Origin: RPQJ01 sp963744735 | Lineage (GTDB): Bacteria > Pseudomonadota > Gammaproteobacteria > Steroidobacterales > Steroidobacteraceae | Direction: 5' to 3' | DNA: 64,000 nucleotides | Assembly (NCBI GenBank): GCA_963744735.1 | Contig: CAVUVH010000001.1 | Coordinates: forward strand, 248,001 to 312,000 | Shown: piece by piece, positions 47,442 through 57,371 of the stretch | Layout: each line of letters begins with the position of its first letter | Position numbering within the stretch: the stretch's first letter is position 1 | Made by a program: the position numbers and the translations under genes | The notes under the pieces: generated by a model | Databases searched by the model: none | Seen by the model: only the letters and a program-made list of their open reading frames with translations | What the model was told of the DNA's origin: nothing

Positions 47442-47501
47442 GGCGGGGTGGGCACATTACGCTGCGCTCCCCCCTCCGCACCCCGGTCGTCCCTGCCCGC
47501 C

Positions 47502-48452
47502 ATGAAGGCCCTGTCGCTGCGCCAGCTTCGCAAGACCTATCGCAATGGCGTGCAGGCGCTGAAGGGCATCGACCTCGACGTCGAGGAGGGCGATTTCTTC
47601 GCGCTGCTCGGGCCCAACGGCGCCGGCAAGTCGACCGCGATCGGCATCGTCTCGTCGCTGGTCAACAAGACCGGCGGCAGTGTCAGCGTGTTCGGCCACG
47701 ACATCGACGGCGAACTCGAGGCGGCGAAATCCTGCCTCGGGGTCGTGCCGCAGGAAATCAATTTCAACCAGTTCGAGAAGGTGTCGACCATCCTGCTCAA
47801 CCAGGCGGGGTTCTACGGCATCAAGCGTGCGGTCGCGCGCGAGCGCATGGAGTACTGGCTCAACCAGCTGCAGCTGTGGGACAAGCGCGAGGCCATTTCC
47901 CGCTCGCTGTCGGGCGGCATGAAGCGCCGGCTGATGATCGCCCGCGCGCTGATCCACGAGCCACAGCTGCTGATCCTCGACGAGCCGACCGCGGGCGTCG
48001 ACATCGAGGTGCGCCGCTCGATGTGGGAATTCCTGCGGCGGATCAACGAGCAGGGCACGACGATCATCCTCACCACGCATTACCTCGAGGAAGCGGAGAC
48101 GCTCTGCCGCCACATCGCGATCATCGACGAAGGCCGCATCATCGAGAATGACCGCATGTCGACCGTGCTGCGCAAGCTGCACACGGAGACTTTCGTGCTC
48201 AACCTGCGGGCGCCGCTGCGGGCGCCGATCGCGCTGCCGGGCTACCGGCTGGCGGCGCTCGACGACACCACGCTCGAAGTCGAGTTGACCAAGGAACAGA
48301 ACCTGAACGACATCTTCGCCGCCCTGTCGTCGGTCGGCGGCGAGGTCGTCAGCATGCGCAACAAGACCAACCGCCTGGAGGAACTGTTCATGCGCCTGGT
48401 CGAGGGGCGGGATGTCGGCAGTGGCCAGGCCGTGGCAGGGGCGGGCGCATGA
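47502..48452 (+). CDS. ABC transporter ATP-binding protein (YadG type)
   Basis: 316 residues from the ATG at 47502. Walker A GPNGAGKST, Q-loop VPQEINFN, signature LSGGMKRRL, Walker B LLILDEPTAGVD and the H-loop TTHYLEE are all present. A C-terminal extension (about 220-316) is typical of ABC-2 drug or lipid exporters. Its end overlaps the permease start (ATGA), forming an ABC-2 exporter pair. The substrate is unknown. Confidence 0.94.
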   Translation: MKALSLRQLRKTYRNGVQALKGIDLDVEEGDFFALLGPNGAGKSTAIGIVSSLVNKTGGSVSVFGHDIDGELEAAKSCLGVVPQEINFNQFEKVSTILLNQAGFYGIKRAVARERMEYWLNQLQLWDKREAISRSLSGGMKRRLMIARALIHEPQLLILDEPTAGVDIEVRRSMWEFLRRINEQGTTIILTTHYLEEAETLCRHIAIIDEGRIIENDRMSTVLRKLHTETFVLNLRAPLRAPIALPGYRLAALDDTTLEVELTKEQNLNDIFAALSSVGGEVVSMRNKTNRLEELFMRLVEGRDVGSGQAVAGAGA

Positions 48453-49287
48453 GCGATGCGCGCACGGACAGCCGCCGGGGCCGCCGGGCATGCGCAGGTG
48501 ACGCGTCCCGAGCACATGCGTTACGCGCGCCGCGTCGGCTTCAACACGATCATCATCCGCGAGTTCAGCCGGATCATGCGCATCTGGGGCCAGACGCTGG
48601 TCCCGCCCGTAATCACGGCGACGCTCTACTTCATCATCTTCGGCAGCCTGATCGGCGGCCGCATCGGCAACATGGGCGGCTTCACCTACCTGCAGTACAT
48701 CGCGCCCGGGCTGATCATGATGTCGGTGATCACCAACAGCTACGGCAACGTGGTGTCCTCGTTCTTCGGCGCCAAGTTCGGCCGCCACATCGAGGAGCTG
48801 CTGGTGTCGCCGCTGCCCAACTGGCTGATCGTGATCGGCTACGTCATGGGCGGCGTGCTGCGCGGCCTGCTGGTCGGGCTGGTCGTGACGGTCATCGCGC
48901 TGTTCTTCACGCGCCTGCACGTCGAGCACCTGTTCGTGGTGATCGCGGCGGTGCTGCTCACCAGCGTCGTGTTCTCGCTCGGCGGGTTCGTCAATGCCGT
49001 GTTTGCGAAGAACTTCGACCAGATCTCGTTCGTGCCGACCTTCATCCTGACGCCGATGACCTACCTGGGCGGCGTGTTCTATTCCATCTCGATGCTGCCC
49101 GACTGGGCCCAGGTCGTCTCCAGGGCCAACCCGATCCTGTACATGGTCAACGCGTTCCGCTATCGGCTTCCTCGGCACCTCCGACGTCGATGTGGGGTTC
49201 TCGTTCGCCATCATGATCGCTGCGGTGCTGGTGCTGTTCGCGGCCTGTGTCTGGCTGATGAACAGGGGAACGGGAATCCGCGACTAG
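48449..49287 (+). CDS. ABC-2 type permease (YadH type), frameshifted
   Basis: About 278 residues with six transmembrane segments; core GFNTIIIREFSRIMRIWGQTLVPPVITATLYFIIFGSLIGGRIGN is characteristic of the YadH permease. From ATG 48449 (overlapping the ATPase stop) a +1 shift near 48480 is needed to reach the QVTRPEHMRYARRVG frame; a later ATG at 48516 avoids it. A second +1 shift near 49169 (TAT-C-GGC) restores the C-terminus GFLGTSDVDVGFSFAIMI...ACVWLMNRGTGIRD. Confidence 0.9.
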
Positions 49288-49312
49288 TCCCTGATCCCCT
49301 AATCCCCTTCCC
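49282..49312. repeat. CTAG-type repeat D, single arm
   Basis: GACTAGTCCCTGATCCCCTAATCCCC overlaps the permease stop codon (TAG) and precedes the SRAP gene. It matches the right-arm pattern of repeats A and B but has no visible partner arm. Confidence 0.65.
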
Positions 49313-49319
49313 TTCCCCG

Positions 49320-50050
49320 ATGTGCGGCCGCTTCGCCTTCTACTCGCCCCACGAAGCCGTGGTCCGGGTCTTCGGCTTGCCCGCAGGACACACCGCGAGA
49401 TCGAGCCTCGATACAACATCGCGCCGACCAGCTTCATCCCCGCGGTCCGCGCCGACGTCGCCGGGACGCGTCGGCTGGCGCTGCTGTACTGGGGCCTGGT
49501 GCCGGTCTGGGCGAAGGAGAAGTCGATCGGCAGCCGCATGATCAATGCGCGTGCCGAGACGCTGCGGGAGAAGCCCGCCTTTCGCAACGCGTATCGCAAG
49601 CGCCGCGCGCTGGTGCCGGCCGATGGCTACTACGAGTGGATGAAGCTCGGCTCGGGCGAAAAGCAGCCGTATTTCATCCAGCCGGCGAGCGGCACGCCGT
49701 TCGCGCTCGCTGCGCTGTGGGAGAACTGGCGCGATCCCGCCACGGGCGAGCCGCTGCAGTCGTGCACGCTGATCACGACACAGGCGCCGCGGCCGATTGC
49801 GCACATCCACGACCGGATGCCGCTGATCCTCCCGGCGTCCGCATACGCCGAATGGCTCGATCCGCGCAACGAGGACGTCGAGCGCCTCGACCGGCTGCTG
49901 CGGCCCGAGGGCGCGGGTGAACTGGTCGCGCGGCCGGTGAGCCGGGCCGTCAGCAATGCACGCAACGAAGGTGCGCGACTGATCGAGCCGCTGCCACCGG
50001 CGCTGCCGGAACTGCCGTTGGACGAGTCTGACGAGCCCGGCACGGACTGA
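49320..50050 (+). CDS. SRAP-family protein (HMCES/YedK type), frameshifted
   Basis: Starts MCGRF with the catalytic Cys2 that forms a thiazolidine link to abasic sites, then RYNIAPTSFIPAV, RMINARAETL, GYYEWMKLGSGEKQPYFI and the active-site HDRMPLIL. It protects abasic sites in single-stranded DNA. The frame changes by -1/+2 between residue about 25 (FGLPAG) and the EIEPRYN stretch, near 49398. Length about 243 residues, slightly more than E. coli YedK. Confidence 0.9.
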
Positions 50051-50054
50051 TCGT

Positions 50055-51042
50055 TCAAGGGCGGCGGTGCAACCAGCGCCGGACGCGACCGGCCGAATTG
50101 CGCCAGAACACCGGCCGGCGGTGCCACCGCCGCACGTCCGCCTGGCCGGCCAGGGCCGGCACGTCTGACCTGCAGCGACCTGCAGCCAGCGCCCGGTGAC
50201 GCGCTCGACGGTGCACTCCGCCGCCCGTTCCCTGGCGCGCTGTCGCATGCCCGCGTACCGGGCCGGTTCCCGCAGCATCTGCAGCACCGCGGCTTCTGCT
50301 TCGGCGCGCGTGCCGACTTCGATGAAGTCCAGTTCATCCCGGCGCAGGCTGCGGTAGGCGGACTCCGGTCCGAGCATCGCCGGGACCCCTGCGAGCCAGG
50401 CGTTGCAGAGCTTCGTCGCTGGCTTGCGCAGGTGGAGATCGGCGCTGGCCGGCCTGACGGCGAGCACGAGATCCGTCTCGCGGAAGTCGTTCCACTGCAA
50501 CTGCAGTCCGTCCGTCGCGCCCTGGGCGTACACCTTGCCGTCGCAGACCCACTCGATGCCGTGGTCGGCGAGGAACCGAGGCCACGCAGGGTCGCGGAAA
50601 TCCGGGTGCAGGTTGCCGATGAAACCCTTGTACTCGATGCGGCGCAGACGAGTCGCCGCGCGCTTCATCGCGCGGCAGCAGTCCCGGCTGCGGCCAGTGC
50701 GGCACGTGGAGCAGGTTCGCGCCGTTGGCCTGCGCGGGGTTCTGCACCACCTCGGCGTCGGCAAACAGCGTCTCGCGGCGATCCTGTCTGCGTGGCAAGC
50801 AGGAAGGCGTCGGTGCGCTGCACCGGGCCGCGTGCGATCCGGGCCCGATGCGAGGCGCTGAATACCGCGATGCCACTGCGGGGCAGGCGGTCCGCCAGCT
50901 CCGCCGCGAAGCCAGCCTGGCGCAGCCGCAGGTACGTCTGCAGCACCCACGCACGCTCGCCCGTCACGAATTCCCGCCAGTCCCGATCAGGATCGAGCCG
51001 CCCGAGCGCCTGCACGTCGGCGTCGTGCAGCACGAACGTCAC
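50055..51042 (-). CDS. Glycosyltransferase-like protein, several frameshifts
   Basis: Spliced frames from a GTG at 51042 give about 328 residues: VTFVLHDADVQALGRLDPDR and ERAWVLQTYLRLRQAGFAAELADRLP, then ETLFADAEVVQNPAQANGANLLHVPHWPQPGLLPR, RRIEYKGFIGNLHPDF, KPATKLCNAWLAGVPAMLGPESAYRSLRRDELDFIEVGTRAEA and a basic tail RRWHRRPVFWRNSAGRVRRW. The KLCNAWLAGVPAMLGPESAYRSL part resembles the acceptor-binding end of GT-B glycosyltransferases. Frame +1 near 50794 (CAG-A-CAG) and 50669 (CGC-G-ATG), and -1/+2 near 50158. Probably a surface-polysaccharide enzyme next to a GT-A enzyme and asnB; the family is uncertain. Confidence 0.6.
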
Positions 51043-51056
51043 ATGGGTGTCGTCGT

Positions 51057-51782
51057 TCAAACGGTCAGTACTTGAAGGCGCGGTACTTCGGCGAGAAGCG
51101 GTGCCACCACTTCTCTGTCGTGCAGGCCGTGCCAGTGCAGGATGCGCGGCACCATCACGCCGGGATTGGTCCCGGCCGCCACGGACTTGCCGACGCGGCG
51201 ACGGACGCCCTCGGAACGGACGTTGAACTCCGGGGGAAGCGTCAGGATCTGCGCGCCGGACTCCCATGCCGCCACGCGCAGCGAGGCCTGGTCCCACCCG
51301 CGGGTCTGCTCCTTGTACTGGTGGAAGCGCTGGTGCCACAGTTCAAGGAACCGCGTGGCGCCCGGCGAGCGGCCGTAGAGGATGACGCCGCCGTTGAATT
51401 CCGAGAACGCGTAAGGAATGGCGGCGTATTCCGGGATCAGGCTGGCCATCGTCGTGCGCTTGCGCGCGAAGTCGTGCGCCATGGCAAGGTCGAAGCGCCC
51501 GAGCACGTCGAAGACGTCGCGCAGGTCACGGACGACCCTCGTGTCGCTGTCGATATACAGCGTCTGCTCGAACGGCGACTGCGCGAGCAGGTCGACCTTG
51601 GCGCGGATGTGGCCGACCTCGACCAGCCTGACGTCATCGAACGGCGACCCGGCGACAGGCTTGTCGGTGAACAGCACGGCCGGCAGGCCGGGACAGTGCT
51701 GCTGCAGCGAGCGTGCCGAGTAGGCGGCCTCGGCGACGAAGCGCTCGCCGAACGCAACGTAGACGACACCCCTGGTAGCCAA
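51057..51782 (-). CDS. GT-A fold glycosyltransferase (GT8-like)
   Basis: 241 residues, intact. N-terminal VVYVAFGERFVAEAAYSARSLQQHCPGLPAVLFTD, the DxD motif in TLYIDSDTRVVRDL, EFNGGVILYGRSPGATRFLELW and a C-terminal PRILHWHGLHDRE, where His may bind metal. These are the features of GT8-type or nucleotide-diphospho-sugar transferases. The sugar is unknown. It heads a two-gene unit with the frameshifted glycosyltransferase and is divergent from asnB. Confidence 0.82.
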   Translation of the reverse strand: MATRGVVYVAFGERFVAEAAYSARSLQQHCPGLPAVLFTDKPVAGSPFDDVRLVEVGHIRAKVDLLAQSPFEQTLYIDSDTRVVRDLRDVFDVLGRFDLAMAHDFARKRTTMASLIPEYAAIPYAFSEFNGGVILYGRSPGATRFLELWHQRFHQYKEQTRGWDQASLRVAAWESGAQILTLPPEFNVRSEGVRRRVGKSVAAGTNPGVMVPRILHWHGLHDREVVAPLLAEVPRLQVLTV

Positions 51783-51883
51783 TCGTGCGCACCTCGAGCG
51801 AATGCTCGGCGCCGAGTCTAACTTTGCCCGCAGTGGCGCGCCAGCGTGAGAAACTGGGCACTCCGTGGGGTTGAGGTCGCGGC

Positions 51884-53629
51884 ATGTGCGGAATTGCTGG
51901 AATCATCGGCGCGGGCGACTGGCTGGGCACCGTCGAGGCGATGACGGAGACGCTGCGCCATCGCGGCCCCGACGGCGGCGGCACCTGGAGCGTGCCTGGC
52001 GTCGCACTGGGCCATCGACGCCTCGCGATCGTGGACCTGAGCCCGGCAGGGCACCAGCCGATGCACTTCGGCGACTACACGATCGTCTACAACGGCGAGA
52101 TCTACAACTTCCGCGAGCTGCGCCGCGAACTCGACGGGCCGTTTCACTCCGACTCCGACACCGAAGTCATCCTGCACCTGTATGCGAAGTACGGGCCGGC
52201 CTGCCTCGAGCGGCTCGCCGGCATGTTCGCCTTCGCGATCTGGGACGAGCGCAAGCGCGAGCTCTTCGTCGCGCGCGACCGGCTGGGCATCAAGCCGTTC
52301 TTCTACCTGCAGCGGCAGGGCATGTTCGCGTTCGCCTCCGAGCTCAAGGCGCTGGCCGGGCTGAGTTCACGACGCGTCGACCACACGGCGCTCTGGGATT
52401 ACTTCAGCTACAAGTACATCCCGTGTCCCAAGACGATCTACGAGGACGTGCGGCAACTGCCGCCGGCGCACGCGATGATCCTGGGCAGCGAGGGCGTCCG
52501 CTCCTGGCGCTACTGGTCGCCGGAGCCGAGCTCCGAGGAGACGGACCCTGACCGTGCGCAACGGCGGCTGGAGGAGTTGCTGCACGAGGTCGTGCCGTCG
52601 CACATGATCGCCGACGTCCCGATCGGCGTGTTCCTGTCGGGCGGGATCGATTCGACCGCCGTCGTCGCCAGCCTGGACCGGCCGAAGACGTTCGCGATCG
52701 GCTTCGACGACCCGAAGATCGACGAGGCGCCCTATGCGCGTCGCGTCGCCGCGCACCTCGGCACCGACCACCATGAGCGACAGGTGCCGTCGCTGGAGGC
52801 CGAAGAAGCGCTCAGCCGCCTGCCGACGATGTTCGACGAGCCGTTCGCGGACCTCGCGGCGTGGTCCAACTACGTCGTCTCGCGCGAGGCGCGACGTTTC
52901 GTCACGGTGGCGCTCTCGGGCGAAGGCGGCGACGAAGTCTTCTCCGGTTACCTCCATCACGGCAAGTCGCTGCGGTACAGGCCCAACGCGGCTGCCCGGG
53001 CCTTGTCGCACCTGCTGCCGCCATTCTCCAAGCTCGGCGTCTCGGCCCTGCGCCGCGCGACGACGGGAGTCGAGCAGCACGGGGCGTTGACGGGTCCGTT
53101 CAACCCGCTGCAGAAGCGGCAACTGCTCGCGCCTGGACTCGTGCCACGCGACTACGACGACCTCTGGCACCTGCGCGCCTGGTGGCGACCCGAGCTCGAT
53201 CGCATCAAGGCGATGCAGTGGCTCGAGCTCAACACGTTCCTGCCGGACGACCTGCTGGTAAAAGTGGACCGCTCGAGCATGGCGGTCTCGCTCGAGGTGC
53301 GGCCGCCGTTCCTGGATCACCGGATCGTCGAGTTCGGCCTCGGCCTCGCGTCCCCGGTGCTGCGCGACGGCGACAAGGGCAAGCTGCCGTTGCGGCGCTA
53401 CCTGGCGGGCAAGGTGCCGGACGAGGTCCTGACGCGCCGCAAGCAGGGCTTCGGCATGGGGGGAGGTCGCTGGCTGCAGGAGCGCCCCGAGCTGACCCGG
53501 CAGATGCTGTCGCGGCTCGCGCGCCGCGGCATCCTCGGTTCAGCGCGGATGCGCGCCTTTCATGGCACCCAGCTCTGGGTGCTGCATACGCTCGACCGCT
53601 GGCTCGATTCGGCGCAGCCGTCGCTGTGA
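51884..53629 (+). CDS. asnB: Glutamine-hydrolysing asparagine synthase
   Basis: 581 residues, intact. Cys2-started glutaminase domain (MCGIAGIIGAGDW, LRHRGPDGGGTW, GHRRLAIVDLSPAGHQPM, YNGEIYNFRELR) followed by the synthetase domain with the PP-loop VFLSGGIDSTAVVA, SGEGGDEVFSGY and LEVRPPFLDH. It makes asparagine or amidates a related acid with glutamine nitrogen. Beside two glycosyltransferases it may belong to a polysaccharide cluster, where AsnB-like enzymes amidate sugar acids. Confidence 0.93.
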   Translation: MCGIAGIIGAGDWLGTVEAMTETLRHRGPDGGGTWSVPGVALGHRRLAIVDLSPAGHQPMHFGDYTIVYNGEIYNFRELRRELDGPFHSDSDTEVILHLYAKYGPACLERLAGMFAFAIWDERKRELFVARDRLGIKPFFYLQRQGMFAFASELKALAGLSSRRVDHTALWDYFSYKYIPCPKTIYEDVRQLPPAHAMILGSEGVRSWRYWSPEPSSEETDPDRAQRRLEELLHEVVPSHMIADVPIGVFLSGGIDSTAVVASLDRPKTFAIGFDDPKIDEAPYARRVAAHLGTDHHERQVPSLEAEEALSRLPTMFDEPFADLAAWSNYVVSREARRFVTVALSGEGGDEVFSGYLHHGKSLRYRPNAAARALSHLLPPFSKLGVSALRRATTGVEQHGALTGPFNPLQKRQLLAPGLVPRDYDDLWHLRAWWRPELDRIKAMQWLELNTFLPDDLLVKVDRSSMAVSLEVRPPFLDHRIVEFGLGLASPVLRDGDKGKLPLRRYLAGKVPDEVLTRRKQGFGMGGGRWLQERPELTRQMLSRLARRGILGSARMRAFHGTQLWVLHTLDRWLDSAQPSL

Positions 53630-53665
53630 GGTGCCTGCGCCTCGCGGCGCAGGCACCGTCAACGC

Positions 53666-55718
53666 TCAGTCGGCCTCGGCCTGCGGCTTGAATGCAGCCG
53701 CCAGTTCCTGCTGCTTGCGCGCGGGCACCGGGTCGTAGTGGCTCAGGTCCATCGTGTAGGTGCCTTCGCCCCCGGTCAGCGCCTTGAGCCGCGACAGGTA
53801 ATCCTGCAACTCGCCCAGCGGCACCAGCGCCGCGATCTGCGAGCGGCCACCCTGCAGCGTGTCCTGCCCGCTGATGCGGGCGCGTCGCGTCGCCAGGTCG
53901 CTGCTGATGTCGCCGATCGACGAGGTCGGACAGCTGATCACGATGCGCACGATCGGCTCGAGCACGATCGGGCTGGCCTGCTGGATCGCCGCGATGAACG
54001 CCTTGCGGCCGGCCGAGACGAACGCGACTTCCTTCGAGTCGACCGCATGGTGCTTGCCGTCGTAGACCGAGACGCGGATGTCCTGCAGCGTGAATCCGGC
54101 AATCGCGCCTTCGGTCAGCACCTGGCGCACGCCTTTCTCCACGGCCGGGATGAACTGGCCGGGAATGGCGCCGCCGACCACGTCGTCGACGAACTCGAAG
54201 CCCGCGCCGCGCTCGAGCGGCTCGATGCGCAGGTACACCTCGCCGAACTGGCCGGCGCCGCCGGTCTGCTTCTTGTGCCGGCAATGGCCTTCGGCCGGGC
54301 GCGTGATCGTCTCGCGATAGGGCACCGCCGGCGGGCTCGTCTTCACCGCCACGCCGTAGCGCTCGGTCAGGCGCTGCAGCATCACGCGCAGGTGCAGGTC
54401 GCCCAGGCCGTACAGCACGGTCTCGTTCTGCGCGACGTGGTGCTCGACCCGGACGCAGGGGTCCTCGGCCATCAGCCGGTGCAGGCCCTCCGACAGCTTC
54501 TGCTCGTCGCCGCGCTTTTCCGTGCGGATGGCCAGGCCCAGCATGGCCGGCGGGAAGGTCACCGACTTCAGGTGGTGGTGATCCTCGTCGTGCGAGTCGT
54601 GCAGCACCGCGTCGAAGTGGATCTCGTCGATCTTCGGCACCGCGCACAGGTCGCCCGGCACCGCCTGGGTGATCTCGACATGCTCCTTGCCCTGCAGCTG
54701 GTACAGGTGCGCCAGCTTGATCGGCTTGCGCGCGTCGCCCACCAGCAGCTGGGCGCCGGGCCGCACCGTGCCCTGGTGCACGCGGAAGATGCCCATCTTG
54801 CCGACGAAGGGGTCGATGGTGACCTTGAACACGTGCGCAATGACGTGCTTCGCGGGGTCGGGGCTGACCACCACGCGCTCGGCGGCCTCGCCTTCGCCTT
54901 TCAGGAACGGCGGCGGGTTGCCTTCGGCCGGGTTCGGCGCAAGGCGCGCCAGCACTGCCAGCAGTTCCGGAATGCCGGCGCCCGTCTCGGCGGAGCAGAA
55001 GCACACCGGGATCAGGTGGTCCTCGCGCAGCGCCTGCTCGAAGGGGTCGTGCAGCTGCTCTGGCCCCAGCAGCTCCTCGCCCTGCTCGAGGTACAGCGCC
55101 ATCAGCTTCTCGTCGACCTCGACCACCTGGTCGATGATCTCGGTGTGCGCTGCCGCGACGGACGAGAAGTCCGTGGCCTTGCCCTGCGACTGGAAGAAGC
55201 AGTCGACGACGGCGCTGCCGTTGTCGGCCGGCAGGTTCAGCGGCAACAGCGACTTGCCGAAAGTCTCGCGCAGTTCGCGCAGCACGGCCTCGGTGCGCGC
55301 CTCGCGGCTGTCGATCTTGTTGACGACGATCAGCCGGCACAGCCCGCGCGCCTGGCGCAAAATCCATCATGCGCTGGGTCATCGGCTCGATGCCGTTGAC
55401 CGCGCTGACCACGATCACGGCGGTTTCCACTGCCTCGAGCGCGCTCAGCGTGCGGCCGAGGAAATCGGGGTACCCGGGCGTGTCGATCATGTTCACGCGC
55501 TTGCCCTGGGTCTCGAAGCCGCAGATCGCGGCGTCAAGCGAATGCAGCAGCGCTTTTTCCTGTGGATCGAAGTCGCAGACCGTGGTGCCACGGGCCAGCG
55601 ACCCCTTCGACCGGATTGCGCCGGACTGCGCGAGCAAGGCTTCGGCCAGCAGCGTCTTGCCCGCGCCGGCTTGGCCCACGAGGGCGATATTGCGGATGTC
55701 CTGGGTTGAGTAGGGCAC
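53666..55718 (-). CDS. EF-G-like GTPase paralogue, one +1 frameshift
   Basis: About 684 residues from a GTG at 55718 with CGGAGG upstream. GTPase motifs: GQAGAGKTLLAEALL, DTPGYPDFLGRT, VVNKIDSREA. The family's other domains follow, with VPYRETITRPAEGHCRHKKQTGGAGQFGEVYLRIEPL and PTSSIGDISSDLATRRARISGQDT. It is a divergent paralogue of elongation factor G (FusA2/EF-G-like), whose job is unsettled. The frame shifts +1 near 55362 (GCG-C-CAG), resuming ARGLCRLIVVNK. Confidence 0.92.
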
Positions 55719-55886
55719 TTGGATGCCTCCGGTTGCTTTTTTGACTCAGTCGATGAAGCTCAGAGCATACGCCGGGGGTCGGGGCGGACCACTTCCACTT
55801 GCCGGGATTGGCTTCGGGCCTCTTTCAAGGTAGAAAGCCGGTACACGTGGCGCCGTTCAGGCACCCGATAAGGATCCAGGGATTCA

Positions 55887-57371
55887 ATGACTACGGGCAA
55901 GCGCGCCCTGATCGTGGATGACTCGCGGTCGGCCAGGGTCATCCTGAGCCGGATGCTCGAACAGCACGCGATGACGGTCGACACCGCGGAGTCTGCCGAG
56001 CAGGCCCTCGAGTACCTGCAGCGCAACCGTCCCGACGTCATTTTCATGGACCACCTGATGCCGGGCATGGACGGCTTCCAGGCGGTGCAGGCGATCAAGG
56101 CCGACCCCCTGACCGCGACGATCCCGCTGATGATGTACACCTCGCAGGAAGGCGAGCTGTACGTCAGCCAGGCGCGGGCGCTGGGCGCGGTGGGCGTCCT
56201 GCCCAAGACCGTCCGCCCGGTGGATGTCTCGCGCATCCTTTACCAGCTGCACCTGCTGCCGGACCGCCGGTCGCAGCGTACGGCCCTGTTCCCCGGTCCA
56301 GCCGCCGCCGCCGCGCACGCCGCGGAGACCTCGCCGGAAGAGGCGGCGATGGCCGCGGCGCTGGCCGCCGCCGCGGGCGACGGCACGCCGGACTCCACCT
56401 CGGCCACGGGCTCGCGTCCCGGTCTTGCGGCGGGGCCGCTGGCGCCGTCGCCGGCCGCGCTGGCCGCGATGTCGTTCACGCCTGCGCTGGCATCCGAACT
56501 GCAGGCCGGCCTGCGCCAGTCGATGCAGCAACTGGTCAGGGACCAGCTGGCTGAACAGCGGCGCTTCATGCTCGCGACCTTCGAGGCATTTGCCCGCCGC
56601 ATGACGGGCGAACTCAAGGAAGGCATCGCCCGCATCCCGGCCCCCGTCCCGCTGGAGGCCCTGACGCCCCCGCCGCCCCCGCGCCAGTGGTGGCCTGTCG
56701 TATTGACGGCGCTGCTGGCCGTGATCCCGGCCGCGATCCTCGGCTACACCGCGTGGATGGCACACACCACCAACCAGGGCCTGGTCCGCGAACTTGGCGA
56801 GGCGCGCGCCGCCACCGAGCGCGCCAAAGCGGCGGCCATTGCCGCCGCCGCGCAGGCCAGTGCCGCCGTCGCCAGCCTGTCACCGGCGGGCGGAGGCGTT
56901 GCCGGCCCCGCCGCCGGCCCGGTGGCCACCGAGTACGTGCCGTATGGCGAGACGCCCCTGGCGGGCGGACGGCTCGAACGCCTGCGGGCCCTGGCAGCCA
57001 TGCTCGAAGAGCAGAAGTTCAGCGGCCGCATCCGCGTGGAATCGTTTGTCGGCGATTTCTGCCTGGTCGGCAATCCCAACGAGGGTTTCCAGCTGGCCGA
57101 TGCCGGCGCGGCCGCGAGCAAGTGCGACCTGGTCGGCAATCCGTTCGATGACTCGCTGTCGAACGCGCAGCGCCAGTCGGTCGACTTCGCGAACTTCACG
57201 GCGACACTGCGACGACGGACCGACGGCGACATCCAGGTCGAAGTCGTGAATGCCGGGCGCCGGCAACCCGTGGCATATCCGGAGCAGAACGAAAAGACCA
57301 CGGCCGGCGCCTGGAACATCGTCGCTGCGCAGAACAACCGCGTCGAGTTCCACGTCCTCCCCGCCTCATGA
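55887..57371 (+). CDS. Membrane-tethered response regulator with C-terminal periplasmic-type domain
   Basis: 494 residues, intact. An N-terminal receiver domain (1-125) has the acidic pocket in ALIVDDSRS, the phospho-acceptor Asp in DVIFMDHLMPGMDGF, and the Lys in VLPKTVRP. A long Ala-rich linker (about 135-200) leads to a helical region and one transmembrane segment VVLTALLAVIPAAILGYTAWMA (about 270-291). The C-terminal about 150 residues contain LEEQKFSGRIRVESFVGDFCLVGN and SNAQRQSVDFANF, with two cysteines. Receiver domains rarely anchor to the membrane in this order. No kinase is adjacent. Confidence 0.82.
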   Translation: MTTGKRALIVDDSRSARVILSRMLEQHAMTVDTAESAEQALEYLQRNRPDVIFMDHLMPGMDGFQAVQAIKADPLTATIPLMMYTSQEGELYVSQARALGAVGVLPKTVRPVDVSRILYQLHLLPDRRSQRTALFPGPAAAAAHAAETSPEEAAMAAALAAAAGDGTPDSTSATGSRPGLAAGPLAPSPAALAAMSFTPALASELQAGLRQSMQQLVRDQLAEQRRFMLATFEAFARRMTGELKEGIARIPAPVPLEALTPPPPPRQWWPVVLTALLAVIPAAILGYTAWMAHTTNQGLVRELGEARAATERAKAAAIAAAAQASAAVASLSPAGGGVAGPAAGPVATEYVPYGETPLAGGRLERLRALAAMLEEQKFSGRIRVESFVGDFCLVGNPNEGFQLADAGAAASKCDLVGNPFDDSLSNAQRQSVDFANFTATLRRRTDGDIQVEVVNAGRRQPVAYPEQNEKTTAGAWNIVAAQNNRVEFHVLPAS

